Notes: a model not told the origin generated them from the letters alone. Shown: positions 1-6,332, counted from the first letter of the stretch. The stretch: DNA of 7,409 nucleotides from Pseudonocardiales bacterium (GCA_025465405.1 JAODNL010000505.1:1-7409), one strand, 5' to 3'. Numbers and translations are program-made.

Positions 1-402
1 GACGACTACGTCGTCAAGCCGTTCAAACCGAAGGAGCTCGTCGCCCGCATGCGGGCCCGGCTGCGTCAGCACGAGGACATCGCCAGCGAGACGCTGACGC
101 TCGGTCCGGCCGACTCCCTCGTGCAGATCGACGTCCCCGCGCACCAGGTGCTGCGTGACGGGAAGCCGATCGGGCTGACGCCGCTCGAGTTCGATCTGCT
201 GGTGGCCCTGGCGCGCAAACCCCGCCAGGTGTTCACCCGCGAGGTCCTGTTGGAACAGGTGTGGGGCTACCGGCATGCCGCCGACACCCGACTGGTCAAC
301 GTCCATGTCCAGCGACTGCGCTCCAAGGTCGAGCGCGATCCCGAGCGGCCCGAGGTGGTACTGACCGTCCGCGGCGTCGGGTACAAAGCCGGACCTCCAT
401 GA
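1..402 (+). CDS. mtrA: MtrA response regulator, C-terminal part (5' end outside window)
   Basis: This is the last 133 codons of an OmpR/PhoB-type response regulator. The fragment opens with DDYVVKPFKPKELVAR, the end of a receiver domain including the conserved Lys at fragment residue 6; the phosphoacceptor Asp lies upstream of the window. A winged-helix DNA-binding domain follows at about fragment residues 42-131. It contains LTPLEFDLLVALARKPRQVF, the VWGYRH segment, a recognition helix around TRLVNVHVQRLRSKV (96-110) and the wing TVRGVGYK. These segments are nearly identical to mycobacterial MtrA as I remember it, ending in the same KAGPP. In mycobacteria and corynebacteria MtrA controls cell-wall, division and replication genes after phosphorylation by MtrB. 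The stop codon overlaps the mtrB start (ATGA at 399-402), so the two are translationally coupled. The identity is very secure from the DNA-binding domain and the neighbours. Confidence 0.97.
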   Translation, partial: DDYVVKPFKPKELVARMRARLRQHEDIASETLTLGPADSLVQIDVPAHQVLRDGKPIGLTPLEFDLLVALARKPRQVFTREVLLEQVWGYRHAADTRLVNVHVQRLRSKVERDPERPEVVLTVRGVGYKAGPP

Positions 403-2024
403 TCGAGGCCCGCGGCGCCGATGGCCTGGTGCCCGCGGTACGCGGTCGCGTTCGTACCGCCCGCCGACGGCTAGGCGAGCAGACCCAGGTCACCGCCCGC
501 CGCGTCGCGCACACCTGGCGGCACTCGCTGCAGCTGCGGGTCGGTACCAGCACCGTGCTGATCACCGGCGTCGTGGTTCTGGTCATCGGCATCCTGCTGG
601 TCGACCAGGTCACCGGGGGGATCCTGCGCGCGAAGAAGCAGGCCGCGATCAGCCAGGCGAAGGTGGGCCTCGCGGCGGCGAACAGCGTGCTGTCGGGGGT
701 CGACGCAGGTGTCGTCGCCGACGTCGCCGACGCGCAGCAGGAGATCAGCTCGAGTCTGACGGCCAGCGGCAGCAGTGCCGGGCTGTTCAGCATTGCGATC
801 GAGTCGACTTCAGCCACGCTCGACAACGGGAGCACGACGATCCCGCCGCAGCTTCGGCGGCTCGTGCAGCGGTACAACCTGGCGGTGCAGTACGCCCCGG
901 TGCCGGCCAGTCCGGGCAGCGGCGAGCTGGTGCGCGGGCTGGTGGTCGGCGAACCGGTGCCGGCCCGCAACGGCCTGTTCGAGCTGTACTACCTGTTCCC
1001 GCTCACCGCCGAGCAGCAGACGATCGCTCTGGTGCAACGCACGGTGCTGCTGTCCGGGCTGGGCTTGGTGATCCTCGTACTCGCGATCGCGCTGCTCGTC
1101 ACGCGCCAGGTCGTGCGACCGGTGCGGGTCGCCGCCGAGACGGCCGGCCGGCTCGCGGGCGGTGACCTCGCCCAGCGCATCAAGGTGCGCGGCACCGACG
1201 ACATCGCCCGGCTCGGCCAGTCGTTCAACGACATGGCCGGGAGCCTGCAGCGACAGATTCGGCGACTGGAGGACCTGTCCCGCCTGCAGCACCGCTTCAC
1301 CAGCGACGTCTCGCACGAGCTGCGCACCCCGCTGACCACGATTCGGATGGCCGCGGAGCTGCTGCATGCCAACCGGAGCGAGTTCCCCGCACAGCTGGCC
1401 CGATCCGCCGAGCTGCTGCACAACCAGCTGGATCGTTTCGAGGCCCTACTCGGCGATCTGCTCGAGATCTCCCGCTACGACGCGGGTGTCGCGCGGCTGG
1501 AATCGGAAACGATCGACCTGCGCGGGGTCGTTGCCTCCACTGTCGACGCGAACCGGATGCTGGCCGAGCGTCACGGCAGCGAGATCGTCGTCGTCGAGCC
1601 GGACGAACCCGTCCTGGTCGACATGGACTCGCGGCGCGTGGAGCGGATCCTGCGCAACCTCGTCGGCAATGCGCTCGACCACGGTGAGGGCAAGCCGGTC
1701 GAGATCACGATCGGCTGCGACGACCATGCCGTGGCGGTGAGCGTCCGCGACCACGGCGTCGGCCTGCGCCCTGGCGAGGCCGGCCTGGTCTTCAACCGGT
1801 TCTGGCGCGGCGACCCGTCGCGTAGCCGGGTCACCGGCGGTACCGGCCTGGGTCTCGCGATCTCGCTCGAGGACGCCCGCTTACACGACGGCTGGCTGCA
1901 GGCATGGGGCGAACGGGGCCGCGGCGCCCAGTTCCGGCTGACCCTGCCGAGGCACGCCGGTCACACGTTGATGTCCTCGCCGCTACCCCTCGACCCGGAC
2001 GACACCGATGAGGACGAGGAGTGA
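399..2024 (+). CDS. mtrB: MtrB sensor histidine kinase
   Basis: This is a complete membrane histidine kinase of 541 residues, partner of MtrA. An Arg-rich cytoplasmic N-terminus is followed by TM1 (about 53-72), an extracytoplasmic sensor region (about 73-215) and TM2 (about 216-235). A HAMP linker (about 236-288, with FNDMAGSL) leads to the dimerisation/phosphoacceptor helix FTSDVSHELRTPLTT, with His306 as the phosphorylated residue. The ATPase domain has an N-box with Asn420 and Asn424, a G1 box DHGVGL (451-456), an F-box FNRFWRGDPSR and a G2 box GGTGLGLAI (480-488). All catalytic motifs are intact. The ATG at 399 is preferred because it overlaps the mtrA stop and gives the usual MtrB N-terminus; an in-frame start at 261 would run inside mtrA. 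No clear Shine-Dalgarno is present, which fits coupling. The C-terminus is a short acidic tail (DDTDEDEE) whose codons also form the lpqB ribosome binding site. Confidence 0.97.
   Translation: MIEARGADGLVPAVRGRVRTARRRLGEQTQVTARRVAHTWRHSLQLRVGTSTVLITGVVVLVIGILLVDQVTGGILRAKKQAAISQAKVGLAAANSVLSGVDAGVVADVADAQQEISSSLTASGSSAGLFSIAIESTSATLDNGSTTIPPQLRRLVQRYNLAVQYAPVPASPGSGELVRGLVVGEPVPARNGLFELYYLFPLTAEQQTIALVQRTVLLSGLGLVILVLAIALLVTRQVVRPVRVAAETAGRLAGGDLAQRIKVRGTDDIARLGQSFNDMAGSLQRQIRRLEDLSRLQHRFTSDVSHELRTPLTTIRMAAELLHANRSEFPAQLARSAELLHNQLDRFEALLGDLLEISRYDAGVARLESETIDLRGVVASTVDANRMLAERHGSEIVVVEPDEPVLVDMDSRRVERILRNLVGNALDHGEGKPVEITIGCDDHAVAVSVRDHGVGLRPGEAGLVFNRFWRGDPSRSRVTGGTGLGLAISLEDARLHDGWLQAWGERGRGAQFRLTLPRHAGHTLMSSPLPLDPDDTDEDEE
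2010..2014 (+). promoter_or_regulatory. Shine-Dalgarno for lpqB inside the end of mtrB
   Basis: GAGGA lies 6 nt before the GTG at 2021, and a second AGGA abuts that GTG. The purine run is made by the codons for the terminal Glu/Asp residues of MtrB. It supports the GTG at 2021 as the lpqB start and translational coupling through the GTGA overlap. Confidence 0.7.
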
Positions 2025-3745
2025 CGCGCCGCCTCCTGACCCTGCTGACCGTCGCAGTCCTGCTCGCCGGCTGCACCGGCGTACCGTCGTCGTCCTCTCC
2101 CCAGGTGGTGAACCCCGTCGGCGTCGCGACGCCGACCGGAGCGCCCCAGATCACGCCGGCTCCGGGCGCCGACCCGCGCACCATCGTCACCGCCTTCCTC
2201 GCCGCGAGCGCCACGGACGATCTGCGCTACACGGCGGCACACGGCTTCCTGACGTCGGAGGCGAAGCAGCGCTGGTCGTACAACACGCTGACGATCGTCG
2301 ACTCGGTGCAGGTCAGCAATTTCGTCGACGGGGCGGTGACCGTAACCGGACGCAAGATCGGCTCCGTCAGTTCGGTCGGCGTGTACACGCCGGTCCTGCA
2401 AGGCAACGGCTCGGGCGGCGTACCGGTGCCGTTCTCGTTCGGAATGAAGCGGAATGCCGGGCAGTGGCGGATCGACACGCTGCAGAACGGCGTGGTTCTC
2501 ACCGCCGACGAATTCCAGCGCTTCTATCGGCAGCGGTCCCTGTACTTCTTCGATCTGGCCGAGAAGCGCCTCGTGCCCGACCCGCGCTACAGCCCGCTGT
2601 CGGATCCGAAGCTCCTGGCCACGTGGCTCATCAGTCAGCTGGCTGCCGGGCCGCGGGTCGAGTTGCAGAGCGCGGTCAGCATCGAACTGCCCGCTCAAAC
2701 AGATCCGAGCGGGGTCTCGATCACGCTCGGCTCGCCCATCCGCGTGACGCTGCCGGGCGCTGGACAGCTCGACCCGCAGACGCGTAACCGGCTCGCCGCG
2801 CAGGTCGCGCTGACGTTGCAGCAGGCGACGGCGAGCGTCGAGATCACGATCATCGATGGGGGACGTGCGGTCTCGATCCCCCAGGTCGGCGGCGATGTCT
2901 TCAACGCGGCCGAGTTCGCCGCGATGAGCAGCCCCGCCAATCCGGCCCCCGCCCTCTATTACCTCCGCAACCAGGGTGTGGTCGACGAGACCGGCAAACC
3001 ACTGCCGGGCGACCTCGGCAACGGGCACTACCAGCTCGATTCGGTCGCACTGGCGAGCATCGGCCAGCCCGACCTGTGGGTCGCCGGTATCACCGGAACC
3101 GGCACCGGTGCCCGGCTGCTCGTCGGATCGCGGAACACGGGGCTGCGCGCCACGCCGGTGCTGGGGCGGCTGTCCCGGCCGTCCTGGGCGCCCGGCCTCG
3201 ACGAGGTGTGGGTGGGCGACGGCCCGCTCGTGTACCGGGTGCAGCTGAACGGTCGGCGATCGGTCGTCCCGGTGACCGGGACCAGCGGCGCGGTCAGTGG
3301 TCGGGTGACCGCGCTGCGGTTCAGCCCGGAGGGCACCCGGGTTGCCGTGGTCCTGACGGCGACCGACGGCACCGCCCAAGTGTGGGTCGGATCAGTGGTC
3401 CGAACCCGGGCCCAGGGCGGCCAGGTGCGCGTGGACAGCCTCGAGCCGGTGACGCCTCAGGGCGTCGCGGTCACGGACGTCGCCTGGAACGACCAGCTGA
3501 AGCTCTTCGCGATCGGGCGCGACCTGACGACCGGAGACCCCAGCGTGTACGAGGTCCAGGTCGACGGCTCACTGTGGACGCCGCGCGGTATCAGCAACCT
3601 GCCCGTACCCGACAGCATCACGGTCGCTCAGAACGAGGTCGCCTGGGTGTCGGCCGGCGGTACGGTCTGGGCCCAGCAGGCCAGTGCCTGGACGAGCCGA
3701 GGTACTGAGGGTGCGTTCTGCACCAACCCGATCTACCTGGAGTAG
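2021..3745 (+). CDS. lpqB: LpqB, lipoprotein partner of MtrAB (GerMN and beta-propeller domains)
   Basis: This 574-residue lipoprotein starts at a GTG that overlaps the mtrB stop. A short signal peptide (MTRRLL plus a hydrophobic stretch) ends in a lipobox LLAGC, so Cys18 is the predicted lipidated residue and the protein is anchored on the outer face of the membrane. A Ser/Pro/Ala/Thr-rich linker follows, then an LpqB N-terminal region with GQWRIDTLQNGVVL. A GerMN-type domain spans about 196-290 (DPKLLATWLISQLAAGP). The C-terminal half (about 300-574) is a beta-rich propeller-like region with repeats such as RPSWAPGLDEVWVGDG and VTALRFSPEGTRVAVVL. In mycobacteria LpqB interacts with the extracellular part of MtrB and influences MtrA phosphorylation. 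Order, length (close to the roughly 580 residues of mycobacterial LpqB) and domain order all agree. A lone Cys567 near the C-terminus is unexplained. Confidence 0.96.
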   Translation: MTRRLLTLLTVAVLLAGCTGVPSSSSPQVVNPVGVATPTGAPQITPAPGADPRTIVTAFLAASATDDLRYTAAHGFLTSEAKQRWSYNTLTIVDSVQVSNFVDGAVTVTGRKIGSVSSVGVYTPVLQGNGSGGVPVPFSFGMKRNAGQWRIDTLQNGVVLTADEFQRFYRQRSLYFFDLAEKRLVPDPRYSPLSDPKLLATWLISQLAAGPRVELQSAVSIELPAQTDPSGVSITLGSPIRVTLPGAGQLDPQTRNRLAAQVALTLQQATASVEITIIDGGRAVSIPQVGGDVFNAAEFAAMSSPANPAPALYYLRNQGVVDETGKPLPGDLGNGHYQLDSVALASIGQPDLWVAGITGTGTGARLLVGSRNTGLRATPVLGRLSRPSWAPGLDEVWVGDGPLVYRVQLNGRRSVVPVTGTSGAVSGRVTALRFSPEGTRVAVVLTATDGTAQVWVGSVVRTRAQGGQVRVDSLEPVTPQGVAVTDVAWNDQLKLFAIGRDLTTGDPSVYEVQVDGSLWTPRGISNLPVPDSITVAQNEVAWVSAGGTVWAQQASAWTSRGTEGAFCTNPIYLE

Positions 3746-3777
3746 GCCCACGCCCGTCATCCACAGCCCGCGTGGCC
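3745..3777 (+). terminator. Candidate hairpin at the end of the mtrAB-lpqB operon
   Basis: CCACGC (3748-3753) can pair with GCGTGG (3770-3775). Two further G-C pairs (3745-3746 with 3776-3777) form around one bulged C at 3747, giving an 8-bp stem and a 16-nt loop. It begins at the last base of the lpqB stop codon. No T-tract follows, so it is not a classical intrinsic terminator, though actinobacterial terminators often lack one. It could equally be an attenuating or mRNA-protecting structure. Confidence 0.3.
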
Positions 3778-3785
3778 CGTCCACA
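3757..3785 (+). promoter_or_regulatory. Pair of DnaA-box-like 9-mers between lpqB and comF
   Basis: TCATCCACA (3757-3765) and CCGTCCACA (3777-3785) lie in the same orientation 20 bp apart in the 91-bp gap. Both fit the relaxed actinobacterial DnaA-box pattern (T/C)(T/C)(G/A)TCCACA. The first differs from the E. coli consensus TTATCCACA at one base. Function is unproven: such 9-mers also occur by chance, and this is not an origin (no box cluster, no dnaA or dnaN nearby). Confidence 0.3.
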
Positions 3786-3836
3786 GGTCGGCGGCGACAT
3801 GGGTGGCGCGCGCACCCGGCCTGCCAGCCTGGACGG

Positions 3837-4496
3837 ATGCCTGGCCTGCTCGCGGCTTTGACCGAACTCGTGCTGCCGCGCCACTGCGTCGGTTGCGGGC
3901 AGGGTGGAGCGCTGCTGTGCGGGGCGTGCGTGCCGCGCCGTCCCACGAGCGGTCCGCACGTCGGCGTGCCTGTCCTCGCGGCCGCGAGCTATGACGGCGC
4001 GGTCCGCACGGCATTGATCGCCTACAAGGAGCGGGGTCGGCGCGATCTTGTCCGACCGCTCGCCGAGCTGCTCTCGCACTGCCTTGCGACGGCCGGTGCG
4101 CAGCTGCTCGTGCCGGTGCCGTCGGCGGCCGACGCCAGCCGGCGTCGCGGCGGCGACCACGTGCTTCGGCTGGCCCGCGCGAGCGCCCGCCGCACCGGTG
4201 CCCGCGTTGCCACACCATTGCGGCTCAGCCGCTCGGTACAGGACTCCGCCGGTCTGGGCGCGCTCGAGCGCGCGGCCAACCTGCACCGCGCGATGCGGGC
4301 TGCGCCTCCTCCGCACGCCACGAGCGCAGTGATCATCGACGACATCGTGACGACCGGCGCGACGCTGCGCGAAGCGGTCCGGGCGCTCGACGCAGCGGGC
4401 TGGTCGGTGCGGTGTTGCGCGGTCGTCGCCGCCACGCCGTCCCCTCTGGCACGTCCTCCCGGACCGGTCTACCGTGGGCCTGACCTGACCGAGTAG
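3837..4496 (+). CDS. comF: ComF family protein (phosphoribosyltransferase-like, zinc-ribbon N-terminus)
   Basis: This 219-residue protein has the two hallmarks of the ComF family. An N-terminal four-Cys zinc-ribbon-like motif has Cys17, Cys20, Cys28 and Cys31 (HCVGCGQGGALLCGAC). A type I phosphoribosyltransferase fold carries the PRPP-binding loop VIIDDIVTTGAT at 165-176. Between them are the usual LVPVPS, RRRGGDHV and QDSAGLGALERAANL segments. In naturally competent bacteria ComF proteins act in DNA uptake; in actinomycetes the role is unknown, and gntX/comF is a family label, not proof of competence. The ATG at 3837 is chosen because it starts just before the conserved LVLPRHCVGC region. 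An in-frame GTG at 3684 would overlap lpqB by about 60 bp and add an unlikely Arg/Pro-rich leader. No convincing Shine-Dalgarno precedes 3837. It sits 24 bp upstream of hpf, in the usual actinobacterial order, and is probably co-transcribed with it. Confidence 0.9.
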   Translation: MPGLLAALTELVLPRHCVGCGQGGALLCGACVPRRPTSGPHVGVPVLAAASYDGAVRTALIAYKERGRRDLVRPLAELLSHCLATAGAQLLVPVPSAADASRRRGGDHVLRLARASARRTGARVATPLRLSRSVQDSAGLGALERAANLHRAMRAAPPPHATSAVIIDDIVTTGATLREAVRALDAAGWSVRCCAVVAATPSPLARPPGPVYRGPDLTE

Positions 4497-4511
4497 GCGC
4501 AAAGTCAACTG

Positions 4512-4516
4512 GGAGG
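4512..4516 (+). promoter_or_regulatory. Shine-Dalgarno for hpf
   Basis: GGAGG, preceded by one more G at 4511, ends 4 nt before the ATG at 4521. It is the best ribosome binding site in the window and decides the start in favour of 4521 over the in-frame ATG at 4539. Confidence 0.75.
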
Positions 4517-4520
4517 TCAT

Positions 4521-5129
4521 ATGGAAACTGCCTTGGGCATGGAACTCGTTGTCCGCGGCCGCAACGTCGTCGTTCCCGACCATTACCGACAACACGTTGC
4601 CGACAAGCTCGCAAAAGTCGAGCGGTACGACCACAAGATCATCCGCGCGGACGTCGAGTTGCACCACGAACGCAACCCACGGCAGACCGGCCGATGCCAG
4701 CACATCGAGATCACCTGCCGCACTCGCGGCCCGGTGGTCCGCGGTGAGGCATGTGCCGAAGATTTCTACAAGGCGCTCGATCTTGCCGCTGAGAAGCTGG
4801 AGCGCCGTTTCCGGCAGGCGGCCGACCGGCGCCGAGTGCATCATGGTCGGCGTACCCCGGCGTCGATCGCGGACGTGGCGGGCAATGGTCATGTCCCGGC
4901 CGTCGAGGCCGAATTCACGACAGAGCCCGATGACATCGACGAGGGTCCAGGCCGGATCGTGCGCGAGAAGGAGCACCCGGCCAAGCCGATGACCGTCGAC
5001 CAGGCTCTGTTCGAGATGGAGTTGGTCGGGCACGACTTCTACCTGTTCAGCGACGTCGACAGCGGACGGCCCAGCGTGGTTTACCGCCGGCATGCCTACG
5101 ACTACGGCTTGATCCGGCTAGCGGTCTGA
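4521..5129 (+). CDS. hpf: Ribosome hibernation promoting factor, long form (HPF / S30AE family)
   Basis: This 202-residue protein has the two-domain layout of long HPF. The N-terminal S30AE/YfiA-type domain covers about residues 7-105: MELVVRGRNVVVPDHYRQHV, then VELHHERNPR, then HIEITCRTRGPVVRGE, then the helix DFYKALDLAAEKLERRFRQ. A low-complexity linker (about 106-150) leads to the C-terminal dimerisation domain (about 153-202) with KPMTVDQALFEMELVGHDFY, then PSVVYRRHAYDYGLIRL. Long HPF binds the decoding centre of the 30S subunit and pairs 70S ribosomes into inactive 100S dimers in stationary phase or stress. In mycobacteria the homologue lies between the comF-like gene and secA1, as here, except that an extra gene on the other strand now follows. 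ATG 4521 has a strong ribosome binding site; family N-termini align better from Met7 (4539), so the first six residues may be a lineage-specific extension. Its last 12 bp overlap the end of the opposing acetyltransferase gene. Confidence 0.95.
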   Translation: METALGMELVVRGRNVVVPDHYRQHVADKLAKVERYDHKIIRADVELHHERNPRQTGRCQHIEITCRTRGPVVRGEACAEDFYKALDLAAEKLERRFRQAADRRRVHHGRRTPASIADVAGNGHVPAVEAEFTTEPDDIDEGPGRIVREKEHPAKPMTVDQALFEMELVGHDFYLFSDVDSGRPSVVYRRHAYDYGLIRLAV

Positions 5130-6239
5130 CACCAGCGCGAACCGGACCTCGTCGCTGAACGTGCCGTCCGGGTTCCGCAGCCGGCCCAGGCGCACGCCGT
5201 CGGGACGGAATCCGGCGGCGAGCGCCGCCTTCTGCGACGCGATGTTGTCCGCCTTCGCTCCGAGTTCCAGCCGGGCGAAGCCGGCGTCCCCGAAGGCCCA
5301 CGGCACGAGCAACCGAAGCGCGCGCGCCGCATAGCCGCGGCCCCGGAACGCAGGGTGTACGACGTAGCCGATGCCGCCGACATTCGGTGGTCCGGCCAGC
5401 CGCAGGCGCAGCGATCCGGCCACTCGGCCGGACTCGACGTCGACCAGGGCGAACGGTGCCGCGCCGCCGACGAGCCAGTCCAGGCCCGCGCGGGCGGCCG
5501 ACGCGGCGGCCGACGCCGCTGACGGCTCTGTCGCCGAGAACCCGCGGACGAGTGTCTCCGGATCGCTGTCCGCCTCGTGCAACGCCGCGGCGTCCGCCGC
5601 CTGGACCGCCCGCAGTCGCAGGGTCCCGTCGCTGCGCCCACCCTCCGGCGGCGGTGCGAACGCACGTGCGACCGCCTCGTCCGGGTCGTGCGGCAATCGT
5701 CCGAAGACGGCGCCGTCGACGACGCCGCCCGGCGTGCGGATGTCTGCCCGCAGCAGGCCCTCGTAGCGGAATCCGGCGTTCAGGGCGGTCTTCGCCGAGG
5801 CCAGGTTGCCAACCGCGCACCGCAGGCTGACCCGCCGGACGCCGTGTGCGAATGCCCAGGAGGCGAGCGCGCGCGACGCTTCGGCGGCGTAGGCGTTGCC
5901 CTGCCCGTTCGGATACACGGCGTACCCGATCTCCGCGGCGACGTGCTGGGTCGACGGAAGGCGAAGCGCAGCCGAGCCGATCAGCCGTCGGGTGCTCGTC
6001 TCGACGAGCGCGCAGCCGAGCCCACGGCCCGCCGCTCGGTCCTCGACCCCGAATTCGGTGACGAACTGCGCAGCATCCGCGCGAGTGTAGGGGTCCGGTA
6101 GCTGGAGGAACTCGTGCATGCGGTCCTCCTGCATCGCCGTGTGGACGGAGTCCGCGTCGGCGGCCGCCCAGGGCCGCAACGTCAGCCGCTCGCTGGTCAG
6201 GACGAGGCCTTCGAGCTCCACTCCGTCGAACGCACCCAT
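5118..6239 (-). CDS. Tandem GNAT N-acetyltransferase (two RimJ/RimL-like domains)
   Basis: This 373-residue protein is made of two fused GNAT domains of the RimJ/RimL type (acetyl-CoA-dependent N-acetyltransferases). Domain 1 (about 14-185) has RLTLRPWAAADAD, EIGYAVYPNGQGNAYAAEA and GNLASAKTALNAGFRYEG. Domain 2 (about 205-371) has TLRLRAVQAADAAALHEA, GIGYVVHPAFRGRGYAARA and DNIASQKAALAAGFRPDG. Domain 2 has a canonical acetyl-CoA loop R299-x-x-G302-x-A304. In domain 1 the equivalent is N111-G-Q-G114-N-A116, with Asn where Arg or Gln is usual. The protein looks cytosolic, with no signal peptide or membrane segment. The start at 6239 fits the beginning of domain 1 but has only a weak upstream purine stretch; GTG at codon 7 is an alternative. 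Composition resembles its neighbours. The substrate is unknown: RimJ/RimL relatives acetylate ribosomal protein N-termini, but the family also modifies amino acids, peptides and drugs. The sequence does not resemble the double-GNAT mycothiol synthase MshD. Confidence 0.88.
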   Translation of the reverse strand: MGAFDGVELEGLVLTSERLTLRPWAAADADSVHTAMQEDRMHEFLQLPDPYTRADAAQFVTEFGVEDRAAGRGLGCALVETSTRRLIGSAALRLPSTQHVAAEIGYAVYPNGQGNAYAAEASRALASWAFAHGVRRVSLRCAVGNLASAKTALNAGFRYEGLLRADIRTPGGVVDGAVFGRLPHDPDEAVARAFAPPPEGGRSDGTLRLRAVQAADAAALHEADSDPETLVRGFSATEPSAASAAASAARAGLDWLVGGAAPFALVDVESGRVAGSLRLRLAGPPNVGGIGYVVHPAFRGRGYAARALRLLVPWAFGDAGFARLELGAKADNIASQKAALAAGFRPDGVRLGRLRNPDGTFSDEVRFALVSDR

Positions 6240-6269
6240 GCCTGCACGCTCTCAGATCCGTCCAGCCCG

Positions 6270-6283
6270 CAGCACGCGTGCTG
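6270..6283. promoter_or_regulatory. 14-bp perfect palindrome in the GNAT-secA divergent region
   Basis: CAGCACGCGTGCTG is fully self-complementary. It lies 31 bp upstream of the GNAT start and 47 bp before the secA ATG, so it is a plausible operator for a dimeric regulator of either gene. No regulator family can be named from the sequence alone. Confidence 0.4.
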
Positions 6284-6316
6284 GCCAAGATATGTGACCG
6301 AGCCGTGATCTTGGCC
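6283..6316. repeat. 9-bp perfect inverted repeat with 16-bp spacer
   Basis: GGCCAAGAT (6283-6291) and ATCTTGGCC (6308-6316) are exact reverse complements separated by 16 bp. Pairing extends by two more bases each side if one C (6317) is bulged. The left arm shares base 6283 with the adjoining 14-bp palindrome. The element may be a two-site operator (arm centres 25 bp apart) or an mRNA hairpin upstream of secA. A related sequence, AGCCAAGAT, recurs at 6348-6356 inside the first secA codons. Confidence 0.45.
6287..6292 (-). promoter_or_regulatory. Candidate -10 element for the GNAT gene
   Basis: Read on the minus strand, 6292-6287 is TATCTT, which fits the actinobacterial TANNNT -10 pattern and would give a leader of about 40 nt before the start at 6239. 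No convincing -35 hexamer is seen at the normal distance. The site lies inside the left arm of the inverted repeat, so a protein bound there could block it. This is a weak prediction. Confidence 0.25.
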
Positions 6317-6326
6317 CAGTAGCCCG

Positions 6327-6330
6327 TACC

Positions 6331-6332
<2 letters not shown>
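6327..6332 (+). promoter_or_regulatory. Candidate -10 element for secA
   Basis: TACCAT fits TANNNT and would place transcription start at about 6339-6340, exactly at the in-frame GTG at 6340. That would make secA leaderless, a common arrangement in actinobacteria, and would explain why no Shine-Dalgarno precedes either candidate start. There is no good -35 at 17-18 bp upstream. Confidence 0.25.

Noticed and set aside
1961..3379. 472-codon open frame on the minus strand opposite lpqB
   Set aside because: It is low-complexity Arg/Gly/Asp-rich translation antisense to a well-identified gene, typical of GC-rich DNA, and has no recognisable domain.
3684..3836. Upstream GTG extension of comF
   Set aside because: It would overlap lpqB, adds an Arg/Pro-rich leader absent from the family, and the conserved region begins just after the ATG at 3837.
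3618..5093. 491-codon open frame on the minus strand across comF and hpf
   Set aside because: It spans two securely identified plus-strand genes and the gap between them, and its translation shows no family motif.
5113..5146. TCCGG/CCGGA pairing at the hpf-GNAT junction as a bidirectional terminator
   Set aside because: The stem is only 5 bp with a 24-nt loop and no T-tract, so it is too weak to call.
6140..6148. Reverse-strand DnaA-box-like 9-mer TGTGGACGG
   Set aside because: It is single and inside the GNAT coding sequence, where codon constraints explain it; it mainly shows that such matches occur by chance here.
5118..6239. Possible mycothiol synthase MshD (also a double GNAT protein in actinobacteria)
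   Set aside because: The motifs are of RimJ/RimL type in both halves (ASxKxALxAGF, IGYxVxP) and do not match what I know of MshD; the neighbourhood gives no mycothiol link.
5047..6288. 413-codon frame on the minus strand overlapping the GNAT gene
   Set aside because: It is longer than the GNAT frame but Arg/Gly-rich with no motifs; the overlapping 373-codon frame contains two complete GNAT domains.
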